Part shown: positions 46,129-59,028 of the stretch, in pieces
Numbering within the stretch: position 1 is the first letter of the stretch
Layout: each line of letters starts with the position of its first letter
Assembly (NCBI GenBank): GCA_964016985.1
Contig: OZ024826.1
Span: forward strand, 67,796,768-67,860,767
Source of the DNA: Anodontia alba
Taxonomy: Eukaryota > Mollusca > Bivalvia > Lucinida > Lucinidae
Direction of reading: 5' to 3'
DNA: 64,000 nucleotides
Notes under the pieces: generated by a model
What the model was told of the DNA's origin: nothing
What the model saw: the letters and a program-made list of their open reading frames with translations, nothing else
Database searches by the model: none
Translations under genes and position numbers: made by a program

Positions 46129-46725
46129 GATTTGTGATAAGCTCAGTGATTAATATTGCAAAAAACTCTTCATAGACAGGACTATGATTTGTGATAAATT
46201 CTATCAGTGTTAATTATAGACAGTGATTTATATGCACAAAATCTCTTCATAGACAGGACTATGATTTTTGATAAATTCTATCAGTGTTAATCATAGACAG
46301 TGATTTATATGCACAAAATCTCTTCATAGACAGGACTATGATTTGTGATAAATTCTATCAGTGTTAATCATAGACAGTAATTTATATGCACAAAAACTCT
46401 TCATAGACAGTACTATGATTTGTGATAAATTCTATCAGTGTTAATCATAGACAGTGATTTATATGCACAAAATCTCTTCATAGACAGGACTATGATTTGA
46501 GATAAATTCTATCAGTGTTAATCATAGACAGTGATTTATATGCACAAAAACTCTTCATAGACAGTACTATGATTTGTGATAAATTCTATCAGTGTTAATC
46601 ATAGACAGTGATTTATATGCACAAAATCTCTTCATAGACAGTACTATGATTTGTGATAAATTCTATCAGTGTTAACTATAGACTGTGATTTATACTGCAC
46701 AAAATCTCTTCATAGACAGGACTAT
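46129..46725. repeat. 77-bp minisatellite in the A2-B2 spacer of Ngaro-2
   Basis: About 7.5 units with landmark CTCTTCATAGACAGGACTAT; spacing is 77 bp (46221, 46298, 46375). Ngaro-1 has a different short tandem repeat in the same compartment. Confidence 0.92.
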
Positions 46726-46784
46726 GAAAGTGATACAAATACCGGAATACTTATGTGTGATGTTAAATTGAACTTATACATGTC

Positions 46785-47722
46785 ATCATATCATATCATA
46801 ATCGGATTTTTGATTAACGTGCAGGTACAGGGGCAACATCCACATCAGTGGGCTCCCTTCCAGATAGCTGGCTTGCTGCACGCATGGCAGATCTCACACC
46901 AGATCTCCAGGTACGTCTATCATGAGGGTTGATAGCCGAGAGCTTCCACTCTCTGCAATCCCTCTCTGTCAGCTGCTTCCATGTCATTATGGGCCTCCCA
47001 GGCCCAAGCTTTCCATCAACCTGTATGTCAAAGGCTGTCTTGACTGCACCATTGGAGCGTTCCACATGTCCATACCATCGGAGTCTTCTCTCCTTCAGAA
47101 TGAGGTCCAGATCCTCAATGCCAAGCCGCACAAGTAGCTCATTGGACCTGGTGGTGACAATGTCTTGCGGCCTGACATTGCAGATCTGTCTGATCATTGC
47201 CCTGTCATTTCGCTGCAGACGCGGGAGGTTCGGCTTTGTCAATGGCCAAGTCTCGCTGGCATAGAGCATTGCGCTCCGCACACAAGAGCTGTACACATGG
47301 CCACGTGTTTTGAAAGAGAGGTGGCGTGAAGAGAGAACTGGTAGCAGATCCTTGAACTTCTTCCAGGCTGTTTTCACATGTGTTGTGGTTGAGAGTTCAC
47401 AGCCACCTGCTGCTGAGAGCATGTCTCCTAGGTAGCAAAAGGAAGCTACCACCTCAAGCTTGTCAGGTCCGACCTGGACTTCCTTCTGTAGTCTGCCATC
47501 CAAGGAGCGTGCAGTTCCCTGGCACCGTGTACATCTGTAGTCAGGGTCATTTTTCAAGCGCTTGAGCCCACTGCATTTCTTGTGCACCCAGTGCTTGCAG
47601 CTATTGCAGAAGATGCTGTTGCTGCCCACTCCAGTGCGACAGAAGGCACATGGAAACTCGCCTGAACTCTGCAGGAGGTCCAGTCCCATACAAACGGGAC
47701 ATGTAGAGATGTATGGATACTA
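46785..47722 (-). mobile_element. 5'-truncated LINE insertion
   Basis: The coding part is given separately. On the minus strand the 3' end near 46785-46800 is an ATGATATG-like short repeat, typical of some LINE tails. Imperfect similarity between about 46750-46766 and 47712-47728 may be a decayed target duplication. The insertion lies between the minisatellite and B2. Confidence 0.6.
46814..47689 (-). CDS. LINE ORF2 C-terminal fragment (PHD-like finger plus post-RT domain)
   Basis: A continuous frame of 291 codons. Residues about 15-60 form a zinc-finger pattern (CAFCRTGVGSNSIFC, then CKHWVHKKC and CTRC) that resembles a PHD finger. It continues into FCYLGDMLSAAGG, MLYASETWPLTKP, RRLRWYGHVERSN and GRPIMTW, the usual C-terminal part of jockey/CR1/L2-like non-LTR polymerases. 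The RT palm with its catalytic aspartates is absent, so this is a 5'-truncated copy rather than a working gene. The open frame suggests a fairly recent insertion. Its clade is not certain. Confidence 0.75.
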   Translation of the reverse strand: MGLDLLQSSGEFPCAFCRTGVGSNSIFCNSCKHWVHKKCSGLKRLKNDPDYRCTRCQGTARSLDGRLQKEVQVGPDKLEVVASFCYLGDMLSAAGGCELSTTTHVKTAWKKFKDLLPVLSSRHLSFKTRGHVYSSCVRSAMLYASETWPLTKPNLPRLQRNDRAMIRQICNVRPQDIVTTRSNELLVRLGIEDLDLILKERRLRWYGHVERSNGAVKTAFDIQVDGKLGPGRPIMTWKQLTERDCREWKLSAINPHDRRTWRSGVRSAMRAASQLSGREPTDVDVAPVPAR

Positions 47723-47729
47723 TTTGTGA

Positions 47730-47909
47730 TGGAGATCATTTCATGACATAAAGCCTACTGGCTATTATCAAGCATCGTTAAATGTATTTATTGTATGCAG
47801 TTCATAAATTCACATATCTTGGTGGCTTATGCAATAAATGGTCTACAGGTTCCAAACCCAGTCTTCATTATTACTGCTTCTCCTGCGTTCTTCAATGAGC
47901 CCTTGTGGT
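47730..47909 (+). repeat. Ngaro-2 terminal repeat B2
   Basis: Right end of Ngaro-2, followed by unrelated HINE sequence. Confidence 0.87.
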
Positions 47910-47924
47910 GTCAAGAGTTAATTG

Positions 47925-50150
47925 AAATTTAATGTTGCCATGGCAACCAAACAAAATGGCCATTGGTCATAAAACATAATGATCATAACTGCCAAATATG
48001 GTTCACATCACTTCACTGTTATGGAGAAAATGTAATTTAACCATTTTCCCATTGTAAGTCAATGGGAGCTTTCTGCTGCTATGGCAACCAAACAAATAGG
48101 CAGATCGCCATAATTTTAGCTATTTTTAAAGGCCCCTTACCAAGCAACATTCTTACCAAGTTAGGGACAAAATGCTTCAATGGCTTTGGAGGAGTTGTAG
48201 TTTGAATGTGTTAATTGACAACTGGACAGACGGACGGACAGATGATGGACAACAAGAGGCCCACGGGCCACGGTTCGCTCACCTGAGTGACATAGCCACT
48301 GCAGACATGCAGATGTTAAACAACATTTTTCCAACCCTATCATCGCAACTAATGAAAATATTATCAGCTGAGCAGTTCTTAGTTTTGAAGAAGAATATAT
48401 GGGCCTGACAGTCAATAGCGCATGATCATTTGAATAAACTATCAATCACATTTCAACAGAAGGATCAATGTGAAATTTGGTGGAAATTGGCTAAGTGGTT
48501 TCTGAAGAATCATGATTTTATACATGTAAACAGCACAGTGGCAGGGAAATATTATAAATATAAACCAGATAATGGCCATCTTAGGTTTCCAATCAGAACA
48601 ATTTTAACTACTGTTGATCTACAAGTCACTTCGATACTTTCAATATAAATGTATATGGCCCATACAAATAGGGAAGCAAATTTGACTTTGGAGGTAAAAA
48701 GGTCAAATGTCAACATAGAACCATCATTTTAGCAATTTTGGTAGATCTCCTGTCCCCCGTAATTTGTGCACAGATTAGGACCCAGGGCTTATTTGGTTAT
48801 GGAGAAGAAGATTTTTAAAGGTTTTTACCATATATGGGCATTGCAGCCATTTTGATCAATGGACCATACCTATTTTAGCAATCTTTCATTCTCCTGCCCA
48901 CGGAGGCTCCGCATGAAATTTGAGCAACACTGGCCCGGAGGCTTCAGAGGAAAAGCCATTTGAAATTATCAACATTTTTTCCATACAAATGTATGGGGCC
49001 CATACAAATGCCTACAGCAGCAAACTTGACCTCGCTAAAAAGGTTAAATGTCAATGTATGACAATTATTTTAGCAACTTTGGTAGACCGCCTCTTCCAGA
49101 TGATATATGCAAAGATTCAGCCAAAATCCATTCTCCCTATACAAATGCATAAGGAAGCAAACTTGACCTTGCCGTAAAAAGGTCAAATGTCAATGTATGA
49201 CCATTATTTTAGCAATTTTGGTAGACCCCCTGTCCCCGATGATTTACACAAACAATCAGGCCCAAAGCATCCTCGGTTCTAGAGAAGAAGATTTTTAAAG
49301 GTTTTTACCATATATGGGCATGGTGGCCATCTTGGTCAACGAACCATGACCATTTTAGCAATCTTCTGTTCCCCCTACCTAAGGAGGCTCCATATGAAAT
49401 TTGAGCAAAATTGGCCCAGAGGCTCCAGAGGAGAAGTTGTTTGAAATTCTGAACATTTTTCCCATACAAATGCATAAGGAAGCAAAATTGACCTTATCGT
49501 AAAAAGGTCAAATGTCAATGTACGACCATTATTTTAGCAATTTTAGTAGCCCTCCTGTTCCCGAAGATATATGCAAAGATTCAGTCATAAGGCATGCTCG
49601 GTTTTGGAGAAGAAGATTTTTAAAGGTTTTTCCCATACAAATGCATAGAAAAGCAAACTTGACCTTGCCGTAAAAAGGTCAAAAGTCAACGTACGACAAT
49701 TCTTTTAGCAATTTTGGTAGACCTCCCGTCCCCGATGATTCCTGCAAAGGTTCAGCCCCAAGGCATTCTCGGTTCTGGAGGAGAAGATTTTTAAAGGTTT
49801 TTACCATATATGGGCGTGGCGGCCATCTTGGTCAATGGACCGTGACCGTTTTAGCAATTTTTCCTTCCCCCACCCTAAGGAGGCTCCATATGAAATTTTA
49901 GCAAAATTGGCTCAGCAGCTTCAGAGGAGAAGTCAATTTGAAAATGTTAACGGACGGGCGGACGGACGGACGAAAAGTGATCACAATAGCTCATCCTGAG
50001 CAGAGCTCAGGTGAGCTAAAAAGTGATCTCCATAGCTCATCCTCAGCACAGTTCAGGTGAGCTAAAAAGTGAGACTAATGAACAAACGGACAAATGGATG
50101 GACAAGTCCAAAGCAATATGCCCTCCAACTCCTTTGAAGTTGGGCGCATA
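47925..50150. mobile_element. HINE-like element interrupted by a nested F1-type HINE
   Basis: The outer part begins with CCATGGCAACCAAAC-containing sequence and a GGACAGACGGACGG tract at about 48225. The nested element runs from ACAAGAGGCCCACGGGCC at 48252 to CTCAGGTGAGCTA at 50018, with a second right end at 50064. The outer right end is ATGCCCTCCAACTCC to GTTGGGCGCATA at about 50117-50150. Core units of the nested element (about 48640-49900) contain CCATTATTTTAGCAATTTTG and ATGGTGGCCATCTTGG. The same core recurs at 63500-64000. No gene. Confidence 0.65.
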
Positions 50151-51169
<1,019 letters not shown>

Positions 51170-51806
51170 CCTTTGTTTGAAGACTTTTTTTTTTTCAAAT
51201 GTCCCTAACTGATTGGAAATTTATGCCCTCTAAGACACCTGAGAAGAGTAAGTTGAGCCATGGAAACCAGAGGCCCAAAATCAAACTTGCATGAGCTTTT
51301 ATGCCTGTCCTGATTATCAGCAACTTTGATGATGATTTGATAAAAAATAAACGCGTTAGCACGGAAACACCATAAGCACAACATTTTCCTAGTCTATGGG
51401 ACACTCAAGCGTGGATAACTATAATGCCAGTAGTCTAAACTGGGCTAAAATCAAACTTGTCCTAGACTTTTTCTGCAAGTTTGATGAAGATACAATCGAA
51501 AATGATCTCTACCATCGGGAAAACATTTTCCTCATTAAATGTCTATGGGAGACTAAAGGGCAAGTAACTCTTGCATGAATTGTCTGATCTGCCCCAAAAT
51601 CCAACTTGTCCAAGATTTTATAGTTGTCCTCATTACCTGCGTGTCTGATTAAGATTCTATCAAAAATGAAATTGCTATCGTCCGGATAACATTTTCCTAT
51701 GTCTATGGGGCCCTCTTGGGTAGTTAACTCTCTTGCCAATACTGGAAGTGGGCCAAAATCGAACTTGTCAGACTTGTTAACTACAAGTTTGATGAAGATT
51801 CAATCA
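51170..51806. repeat. F3 array (about 155-bp units), left part
   Basis: Units with CCAAAATCGAACTTGTC, GTTTGATGAAGATTC and TCTATGGG belong to the same family as 61727-63140. The last unit is broken at ATTCAATCA (51806) and continues at 61727. Confidence 0.75.
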
Positions 51807-53365
51807 ACAAGAGGGCCATGATGGCCCTGTAACGCTCACCTGAGCATCATAGCACTTTGAGAACCTGATCTAGAACTGATCAAGGCAAACATTCTGATCA
51901 AAGTTCAAAATGATTATATTAACAAGTAAGACAATGTAGCATGTCTAATTGACTGTGAAATAAAGGTCAAGGTCAAATATGGATGACTGCACTCAAGAGG
52001 CCATGCTAAGATGTATGCATGTACTAAATATCACTGGCTGTAGAAGCAATAGTTACTGAGAAACTGACCTAAACACAAACACTTCACAAGTACCAAATAT
52101 CACTCTGTAGGACCAATAATTACTGAGGAACTAACCTAAATGGAAAAGCTTAAGAAAGTCACTGGATAGAAAAATATACATCACCTTGAAATCATGAAGA
52201 CAAACATTTTGAGCAAGATTCATGATGATCACTTCAAAAATGTGACTTCTAGAGCATCAACAAGGTTTCCCTTTGATTTGGCCAGGTGACCTAGTTTCTG
52301 ATATCAAGTGACCCAGTTTTAAACTAGACTTAGAAATCATCAAGACGAACATTTTGAGCAATATTTATGATGATTATTTAAAAAATGTGACCTCTGGAGT
52401 GTTAACAGTTTTCTGCTGATTTGGTCTGGTGACCTAGTTTTTGACCCCATGTGACCCAGTATCGAACTTGACCTTGAAATCATCAAGACAAACATTCTGA
52501 GCAAGATTCATGATGATTGCTTCAAAAATCTGACCGCTAGAATGTTAACAAAATTTTCTGCTGATTTGGCCTGGTGACCTAGTTTTTGACCCCAAGTGAC
52601 CCAGTTTCAAACTTGACCTAGAACTCATCAAGACAAACATTTTGAGCAAGATTCATGATGATTGCTTCAAACATGTGACCTCGAGTGTTAACAAGGTTTT
52701 CTGCTGATTCGGCCCGGTGACCTAGTTTTTCATCCCAAGTGACCCAGTTTCAAACTTGACCTAGAAATCATCAAGACAAACATGTTGAGCAAGATTCATG
52801 ATGATTGCTTGAAAAAATGTGACCACTATAGTGTTAACAAGGTTTTCCGCTGGTTTGACCAGGTGACCAAGTTTTTTACCCCAGGTGACCCAGTTTCAAA
52901 CTTGACCTAGAAATCATCAAGACAAACATTTTGAGCAAGATTCATGATGATTGCTTAAAAAATGTGACCGCTAGAGTGTTAACAAAGTTTTCCGCTGATT
53001 TGGCCTGGTGACCTATTTTTTGACCCCATGTGACCCAGTTTCAAACTTGACCTAGAACTCATCAAGACAAATCATTTTAAGCAAGATTCATGATGACTGC
53101 TTCAAGATTGTGACCGCTAGTGTTAACAAGGTTTTAGCTGATTTGGCCAGGTGACCTAGTTTTTGACCCCAAGTGATCCAGTTTCGCACTTGACCTAAAA
53201 ATCACCAAGACAAACATTTTGAGCAAGATTCATGATGATTGCTTGAAAAAGATGACCGCTAGAGTGATAACAAGGTTTTCCGCTGATTTGGCCAGGTGAC
53301 CTCAAACTTGACCTAGAAATCATCAAGACAAACATTTTGAGCAAGATTCATGATGATTGCTTAAA

Positions 53366-54249
53366 CAAGTCTTCCTGATGCTTCCTAGCAAGTTTGGAGT
53401 CAATTGGCCTTTCGGTTCAGGAGAAGAAGCAAAAACCAGATTTTCAAGATGGCAGTCATGGCGGCCATCTTGGACTTCTGACTGGAACAATTTTAGCTAT
53501 TTTTGATCTATAAGTCACGCAAATGCTTCCTACCATGTTTGGAGTCAATTGGCTTTTGGGTATAGGAAAAGAAGCAAAAAATAGATTTTCAAGATGGCTG
53601 CCATGACGGCCATCTTGGATTTCCGATCGGCACAATTTTAGCTATTTTTGATCTACAAGTCACCCCGATGCTTCCTAGCAAGTTTGGAGTCAATTGGCCT
53701 TTTGGTTCAGGAGAAGAAGCGAAAAATAGATTTTCAAGATGGCAGCCATAGCGGCCATCTTGGATTTCCGATTGGCACGATTTTAGTTATTTTTGATCTA
53801 CAAGTCAGCCTGATGCTTCCTAGCAAGTTTGGAGTCAACTGGCCTTTTGGTTCAGGAGGAGAAACGAAAAATAGATTTTCAAGATGGCTGCCATGGCGGC
53901 CATCTTGGATTTCCGATCGGCACGATTTTAGCTATTTTTGATCTACAAGTCACCCTGATGCTTCCTAGCAAGTTTGGAGTCAACTGGCCTTTCGATTCAG
54001 AAGAAGCGAAAAATAGATTTTCAAGATGGCGGCCATCTTGGACTTCCGATCGACATGATTTTAGCTATTTTTGATCTACAAGTCACCCTGATGCTTCCTA
54101 CCAAGTATCTAGTCAATTGGCCCAGGGGTGTAAGAGGAGTAGGCTTTTAAAGCAATTGTTGACGCCGCACGACGGACGACGTACGACGGACGACAGACAT
54201 TGACTGACCACAATAGCTCACCATGAGCACTTCGTGCTCAGGTGAGCTA
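53366..54249. repeat. Half of an F1 HINE: 145-bp array plus right end, left end missing
   Basis: It starts abruptly in mid-unit after a TGACCTAG unit. Five 145-bp units follow, then the ACGACGGACG tract and the F1 right end. No F1 left end precedes it. Confidence 0.75.
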
Positions 54250-54505
54250 AAAACAGTGATATCCATTCAGATAGAAAAACCTTACTTTTCTCAAAACCCA
54301 CAACAACAAAATGTAAAACACAAAAATAAAACAACCCAAAACAAACAAACATGCATATGTGGTGGTATCATAATTTAGCAAACACACAAATTGTTTGCAT
54401 TACTGTAGAAAGGCTGACATCATACTTAGGCACACAAATCTCTTATGACATCTTGTAGCAAACTTCCTTTTATCTCGTTTGGCATCACGGTAAGCAGACC
54501 AATAA
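54250..54505. other. Spacer without recognisable features
   Basis: AT-rich; no gene or repeat was recognised. Confidence 0.4.
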
Positions 54506-56676
54506 ACAAGAGGCCCACGGGCCACGGGTCGCTCACCTGAGTGACATAGCCACTGCAGATATGCAGATGTTATGCAACAGTTTTCCAATCCTGTCATCGC
54601 AACTAATGAAAAGATCATCATTTAAGCAGTTCTTTATTTTGAAGAAGAAGATATATGGCATGCCAGTCAATTGACCGTGATCATTTAAACAAACTCTAAA
54701 TGGCAGCTAGCTTGGACTTACAATCGGCACGATTTAAGATATTTTTGATCTACGAGTCACCCCAATGCTTCCTACCAAGTTTCGAGTCAACTGGCCTTTC
54801 AGTTCAGGAGAAGAGGCGAAAATCAGATTTTCAAGATGGCTGCCATGGGGGCCATCTTGGATATCCGATTGGCACGATTTTAGCTATTTTTGATCTACAA
54901 GTCACCCCAATGTCTCCTACGAAGTTTGGAGTCAATTGGCCTTTTGGTGCAGGAGAAGAAGCTAAATATAGATTTTCAAGAATGCGGCCATGGCGGCCAT
55001 CTAGGATTTCTGATCAGAACAATTTTAGTTTAGCTATATTTGATCTACAAGTCACCCTGATGCTTCCTACTAAGTTTCAAGTCAAGTGACTTTTGGGTTT
55101 AGGAGAAGAAGCGAAAAATAGATTTTCAAGATAGCTGCCATGGCGGCCATCTTGGATTTACGATCGGCATGATTTTAGCTATTTTTGATCTACAAGTCAC
55201 CCAAATGCTTCCTACCAAGTTTCGAGTCAACTGGCCTTTCGGTTCAGGAGAAGAAGCAAAAAATAGATTTTCAAGATGGCTGCCATGGCGCCCATCCTGG
55301 TTTTACGATGGGCATAATTTTATCTATTTTTGATCTACAAGTCACCCCGATGCTTCCTACCAAGTTTGGAGTCAATTGGCCTTTCGGTTTAGGAGAAGAA
55401 GCGAAAAATAGATTTTCAAGATGGCTGCCATGGCCGCCATCTTGGATTTCCGATAGGCACGATTTTAGCTATTTTTGATCTATAAGTCACCCCAATGCCT
55501 CCTACCAAGTTTGGAGTCAATTGGCTTTTGGGTTTAGGAGTAGAAGCGAAAAATAGATTTTCAAGATGGCGGCCATGGCGGCCATCTTGGATTTCCTATC
55601 GGCACGATTTTCGCTATTTTTGATCTACAAGTCATCCTGATGCTTCCTAGCAAGTTTGGAGTCAATTGGCCTTTCGGTTCAGGAGAAGAAGCAAATAGAT
55701 TTTCAAGATGGCCGCCTAGATGGCCGCCATGGCGGCCATCTTGGATTTCCGATCGGCACGATTTTAGCTTTTTTGATCTACAAGTCACCCTGATGCTTCC
55801 TAGCAAATTTGGAATCAATTGGCCTTTCGGTTCAGGAGAAGAAGCGAAAAATAGATTTTCAAGATGGCGGCCATGTCGGCCATTTTGGATTTCCGATCGG
55901 CACGATTTTAGCTATTTTTGATCTACAAGTCACCCTGATGCTTCCTAGCAAGTTTGGAGTCAACTGGCCTTTCGGTTCAGGAGAAGAAGCGAAAAATAGA
56001 TTTTCAAGATGGCGGCCATGGCGGCCATCTTGGATTTCCGATTGGCACGATTTTAGCTATTTTTGATCTACAAGTCACCCGATGCTTCCTAGCAAGTTTG
56101 GAGTCAACTGGCCTTTCGGTTCAGGAGAAGAAGCGAAAAATATATTTTCAAGATGGCGGCCATGGCGGCCATCTTGGATTTCCGATCGGCACGATTTTAG
56201 CTATTTTTGATCTACAAGTCACCCTGATGCTTCCTAGCAAGTTTGGCGTCAAAAGGCCTTTCGGTTCAGGAGAAGAAGTGAAAAATAGATTTTCAAGATG
56301 GCGGCCATCTTGGAATTCGGATCGGCACGATTTTAGCTATTTTTGATCTAAAAGTCACCCTGATGGTTCCTAGCAAGTTTGGAGTCAATTGGCCTTTCGG
56401 TTCAGGAGAAGAAGCGAAAAATAGATTTTCAAGATGGCGGCCATCTTTGATTTCCGATCAGAAAGATTTTAGCTACTTTTGATCTACAAGTCACCTGATG
56501 CTTCCTACCAAGTATCAAGTCAATTGGCCCAGGGGTGTAGGAGGAGTAGGCTTTTAAAGCAATTGTTGACGCCGCACGACGGACGACGGACGATGGACAT
56601 TGACTGACCACAATAGCTCACCATGAGCACTTCCTGCTCAGGTGAGCTAATGAGTACTTTGTGCTCAGGTGAGCTA
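54506..56676. mobile_element. Complete F1 HINE with duplicated right end
   Basis: It has the F1 left end, about eleven 145-bp units and the GACGGACGACGG tract. A right end finishes at 56649 and a second partial right end at 56676. The units contain the strongest AAGATGGCGGCCATGGCGG pairs in the window. Confidence 0.8.
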
Positions 56677-57959
56677 ATAATAAGACCAAAAATGATGAAT
56701 AATTATTGATAAACAAGTTGCTTTTGAATAAATAATAAGCTCTACAGCATTTAAACAAAAAAAAAAAAAAAATGCAAATGAAAAAATTAAGGAACACATC
56801 ATGTTCAAGGAAGCCTTCGTAAGCGACATGGGCGACGTGCTCGCCTTTTTTCTGCAAACATCGCTCTGTTCATACAGAAAAGAGATGTTGATGTCGCCTT
56901 AATATTTCAGTGTGTATTGCCTATCCTAACTGATTAATTCACCGAAAATGCAGACACAGTTGTCATGATCTTTCCTCTCTTGAGGCTAGGATTAACAGCA
57001 AACAAGTTCACTACATTATTTCAAACTTTCCAGTAAAATCACATAGTTTTTTTTTTTTTTTTTTTGCAGCCAATCCGACCTAAATTTTGACTGGTGCACA
57101 ATCCACCCCTCCTCATTCTAAAAGTGCTTGCACTAACTGTCAAAATCAGGAAGGGACTTCCTGGCTCCAATATCTGAAAGTCCTGGTGATCAAATTTTTT
57201 CACTCACTTTCAGAAATTCAACCTCAGTATTCCTAAACTCTCATTTATGGAATAAAACTGCCATTCTTCAGCTAAATAACAATAAATTCATTCTAATTTA
57301 TGTTATAAATGACTACTTATCTTTAAAAGTTGGGAGTCCCAGACTTCTTGACATTGATTTTTGGAAGTCCCAGGGCAATTTTTGGGAGTCTCTGACTCCC
57401 AGACTTCCCTTAATGCAAGCGCTGTAATCTAACGTGCCTGATCATTTTTTTTTTTTTCATTTTAAAGTTTTCGGACGCCAAATTTTCATGTGCATGATTG
57501 CAAATGCACCATTATATTGACCTTTTCTTTTGAAAGACAACATGCGGTGACCAGCAAAATAGCACCTTATCGCATATGCGAGCGCATTCTGCACATTAAA
57601 ATAGTTATTTCTGTTGGCCAAAAGCAATTTCTCAGTCCCACAGAATGTGTCCAGTAAACCTTGTGTACATTCTCATGGGACTATTCAGATATGCATCGTG
57701 CGACAGTACGCGATTCTGGGATGTTCACTCGTGAGGATGTTCACGTTTCCAGTACAAGTTAAAAAGTTACGTTTTCGCTTGCTCCCTCATGAAGAAACCG
57801 CGTGCTCATAACAATGACGTCACGTGAACTCGTGGCGGAAAACCATTCTGTGAGAAAATGAATTTATTACCATGTAAAAATGCACAGCCTTTCCTTGACA
57901 GAGATACATTCGAAATATACACATGTATTAACATTCGAAATATACACATGTATTAACAA
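56677..57959. other. Unique-looking sequence with a possible hAT-like MITE and a CRE/E-box site
   Basis: 57122-57424 (303 bp) is bounded by AGTGCTTGCA and TGCAAGCGCT in inverted orientation. The flanking 8-mers CATTCTAA and TAATCTAA match at 6 of 8 bases, as in a decayed hAT-type target duplication. TGACGTCA at 57815-57822 overlaps CACGTG at 57821-57826. No gene was recognised. Confidence 0.4.
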
Positions 57960-58910
57960 TAGGTCAATGAAAAGGTAAACCTTGGGCGACCCAACGCATT
58001 TTAAAAGACAGATTTTTAAAAAAACCCGTCCAAAATTCAATTTTGGCTGCAAAAGCCTCGGCTTCAGGGGTGGTAAGTATGTAACAAAGAAAATCAGAGT
58101 TATCTCTCTTACACGGGACATGTCTACTGGTCCTCATCTATGCCTCTACCAAATATTATCAAAATATTTCAAACCATTAAGAAGTTATGAAGTGCACAAG
58201 AATTTGGCTTAGAAATTCATTCAGGAGAGATAACTTGAAAAAAGAACAAAGATATTGTCCTTCTTGCAATGCATGTGACACTCTTACTTGACCTGATATA
58301 TGTCCCCACCAAATATTAGCAAATTATCTCAAACAGTATGGGAGTTATGGCCTGCACAAGATTTCGACTTCAGGGGAGATAAGAACTTAACAAAGGAAGA
58401 GAGAGTTGTCTCTCTTGCACCCACCATGCCTACTGGTCCTCCTCTTTATCCCTACCAAATATGAAAGCAATCCGGTGAAGAATAAAGGTAACATATAACT
58501 TCAAAAAAAGGTTAACCAAAAGGTAAACCTCAGATGTCAAGGGAAATAAGTACATAACGGTGAGAGTTGTCTCTCTTGCACATTACACATCTACTGGTCC
58601 TCCTCTTCATCTCTATCAAATATGAAAGCAATCCAATGAAGAATAAAGGTGTAATATAACTTTGAAAAAAGGTTAACCAAAAGGTAAACCTCAGACATCA
58701 GGGGAGATAAGTACATAATGAAGAAAGTGAGAGTTGTCTCTCTTGAATGTGACACACCTACTGATCCTCCTCTTCATGAATCAGTCATCCCTACCAAATT
58801 TGAAAGTAATCCACTGAAAAATAATGGTAACATACAACTTTGAAAAAGGTTAACCAAAAAGTAAACCTTGGAAGATGCCTGATGCATGCCCATCTAGACA
58901 TAGCTATTTT
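57960..58910. repeat. Tandem array, about 160-167-bp units
   Basis: GAGAGTTGTC recurs at 58401, 58562 and 58729. The units include TACTGGTCCTCCTC and GGTTAACCAAAAGG. A T-rich stretch follows at 58919-58943. No gene. Confidence 0.7.
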
Positions 58911-59028
58911 AAAGGATTTTTTTTTTCTTTTTTTTTTTTTTTTAAACATTCAAAAAATAGACCCAAACTGCACCAACTATTTTTCTTCATTAATTGATTG
59001 ATTAATAGATGATTTACTTCACCAAAAA

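Larger units (their letters stand above)
38102..47909 (+). mobile_element. Ngaro-2: decayed split-repeat tyrosine-recombinase retrotransposon
   Basis: The order is A1 (38102-38432), gag, tandem array, RT, RNase H, recombinase, B1 (45433-45610), A2 (45626-45958), spacer with minisatellite and LINE fragment, B2 (47730-47909). It is homologous to Ngaro-1 in its proteins, but its terminal repeats are a different sequence, so it is a separate family. It is more broken than Ngaro-1. Confidence 0.87.

Noticed and set aside
46129..46725. CRISPR-like array
   Set aside because: Units are contiguous 77-bp repeats without unique spacers, in animal DNA.
53648..56346. Repeated frames with KRKIDFQDGGHGGHLGFPIG, which look like a protein family
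   Set aside because: They arise from a 145-bp tandem repeat whose length is not a multiple of three, and they stop and restart every one or two units.
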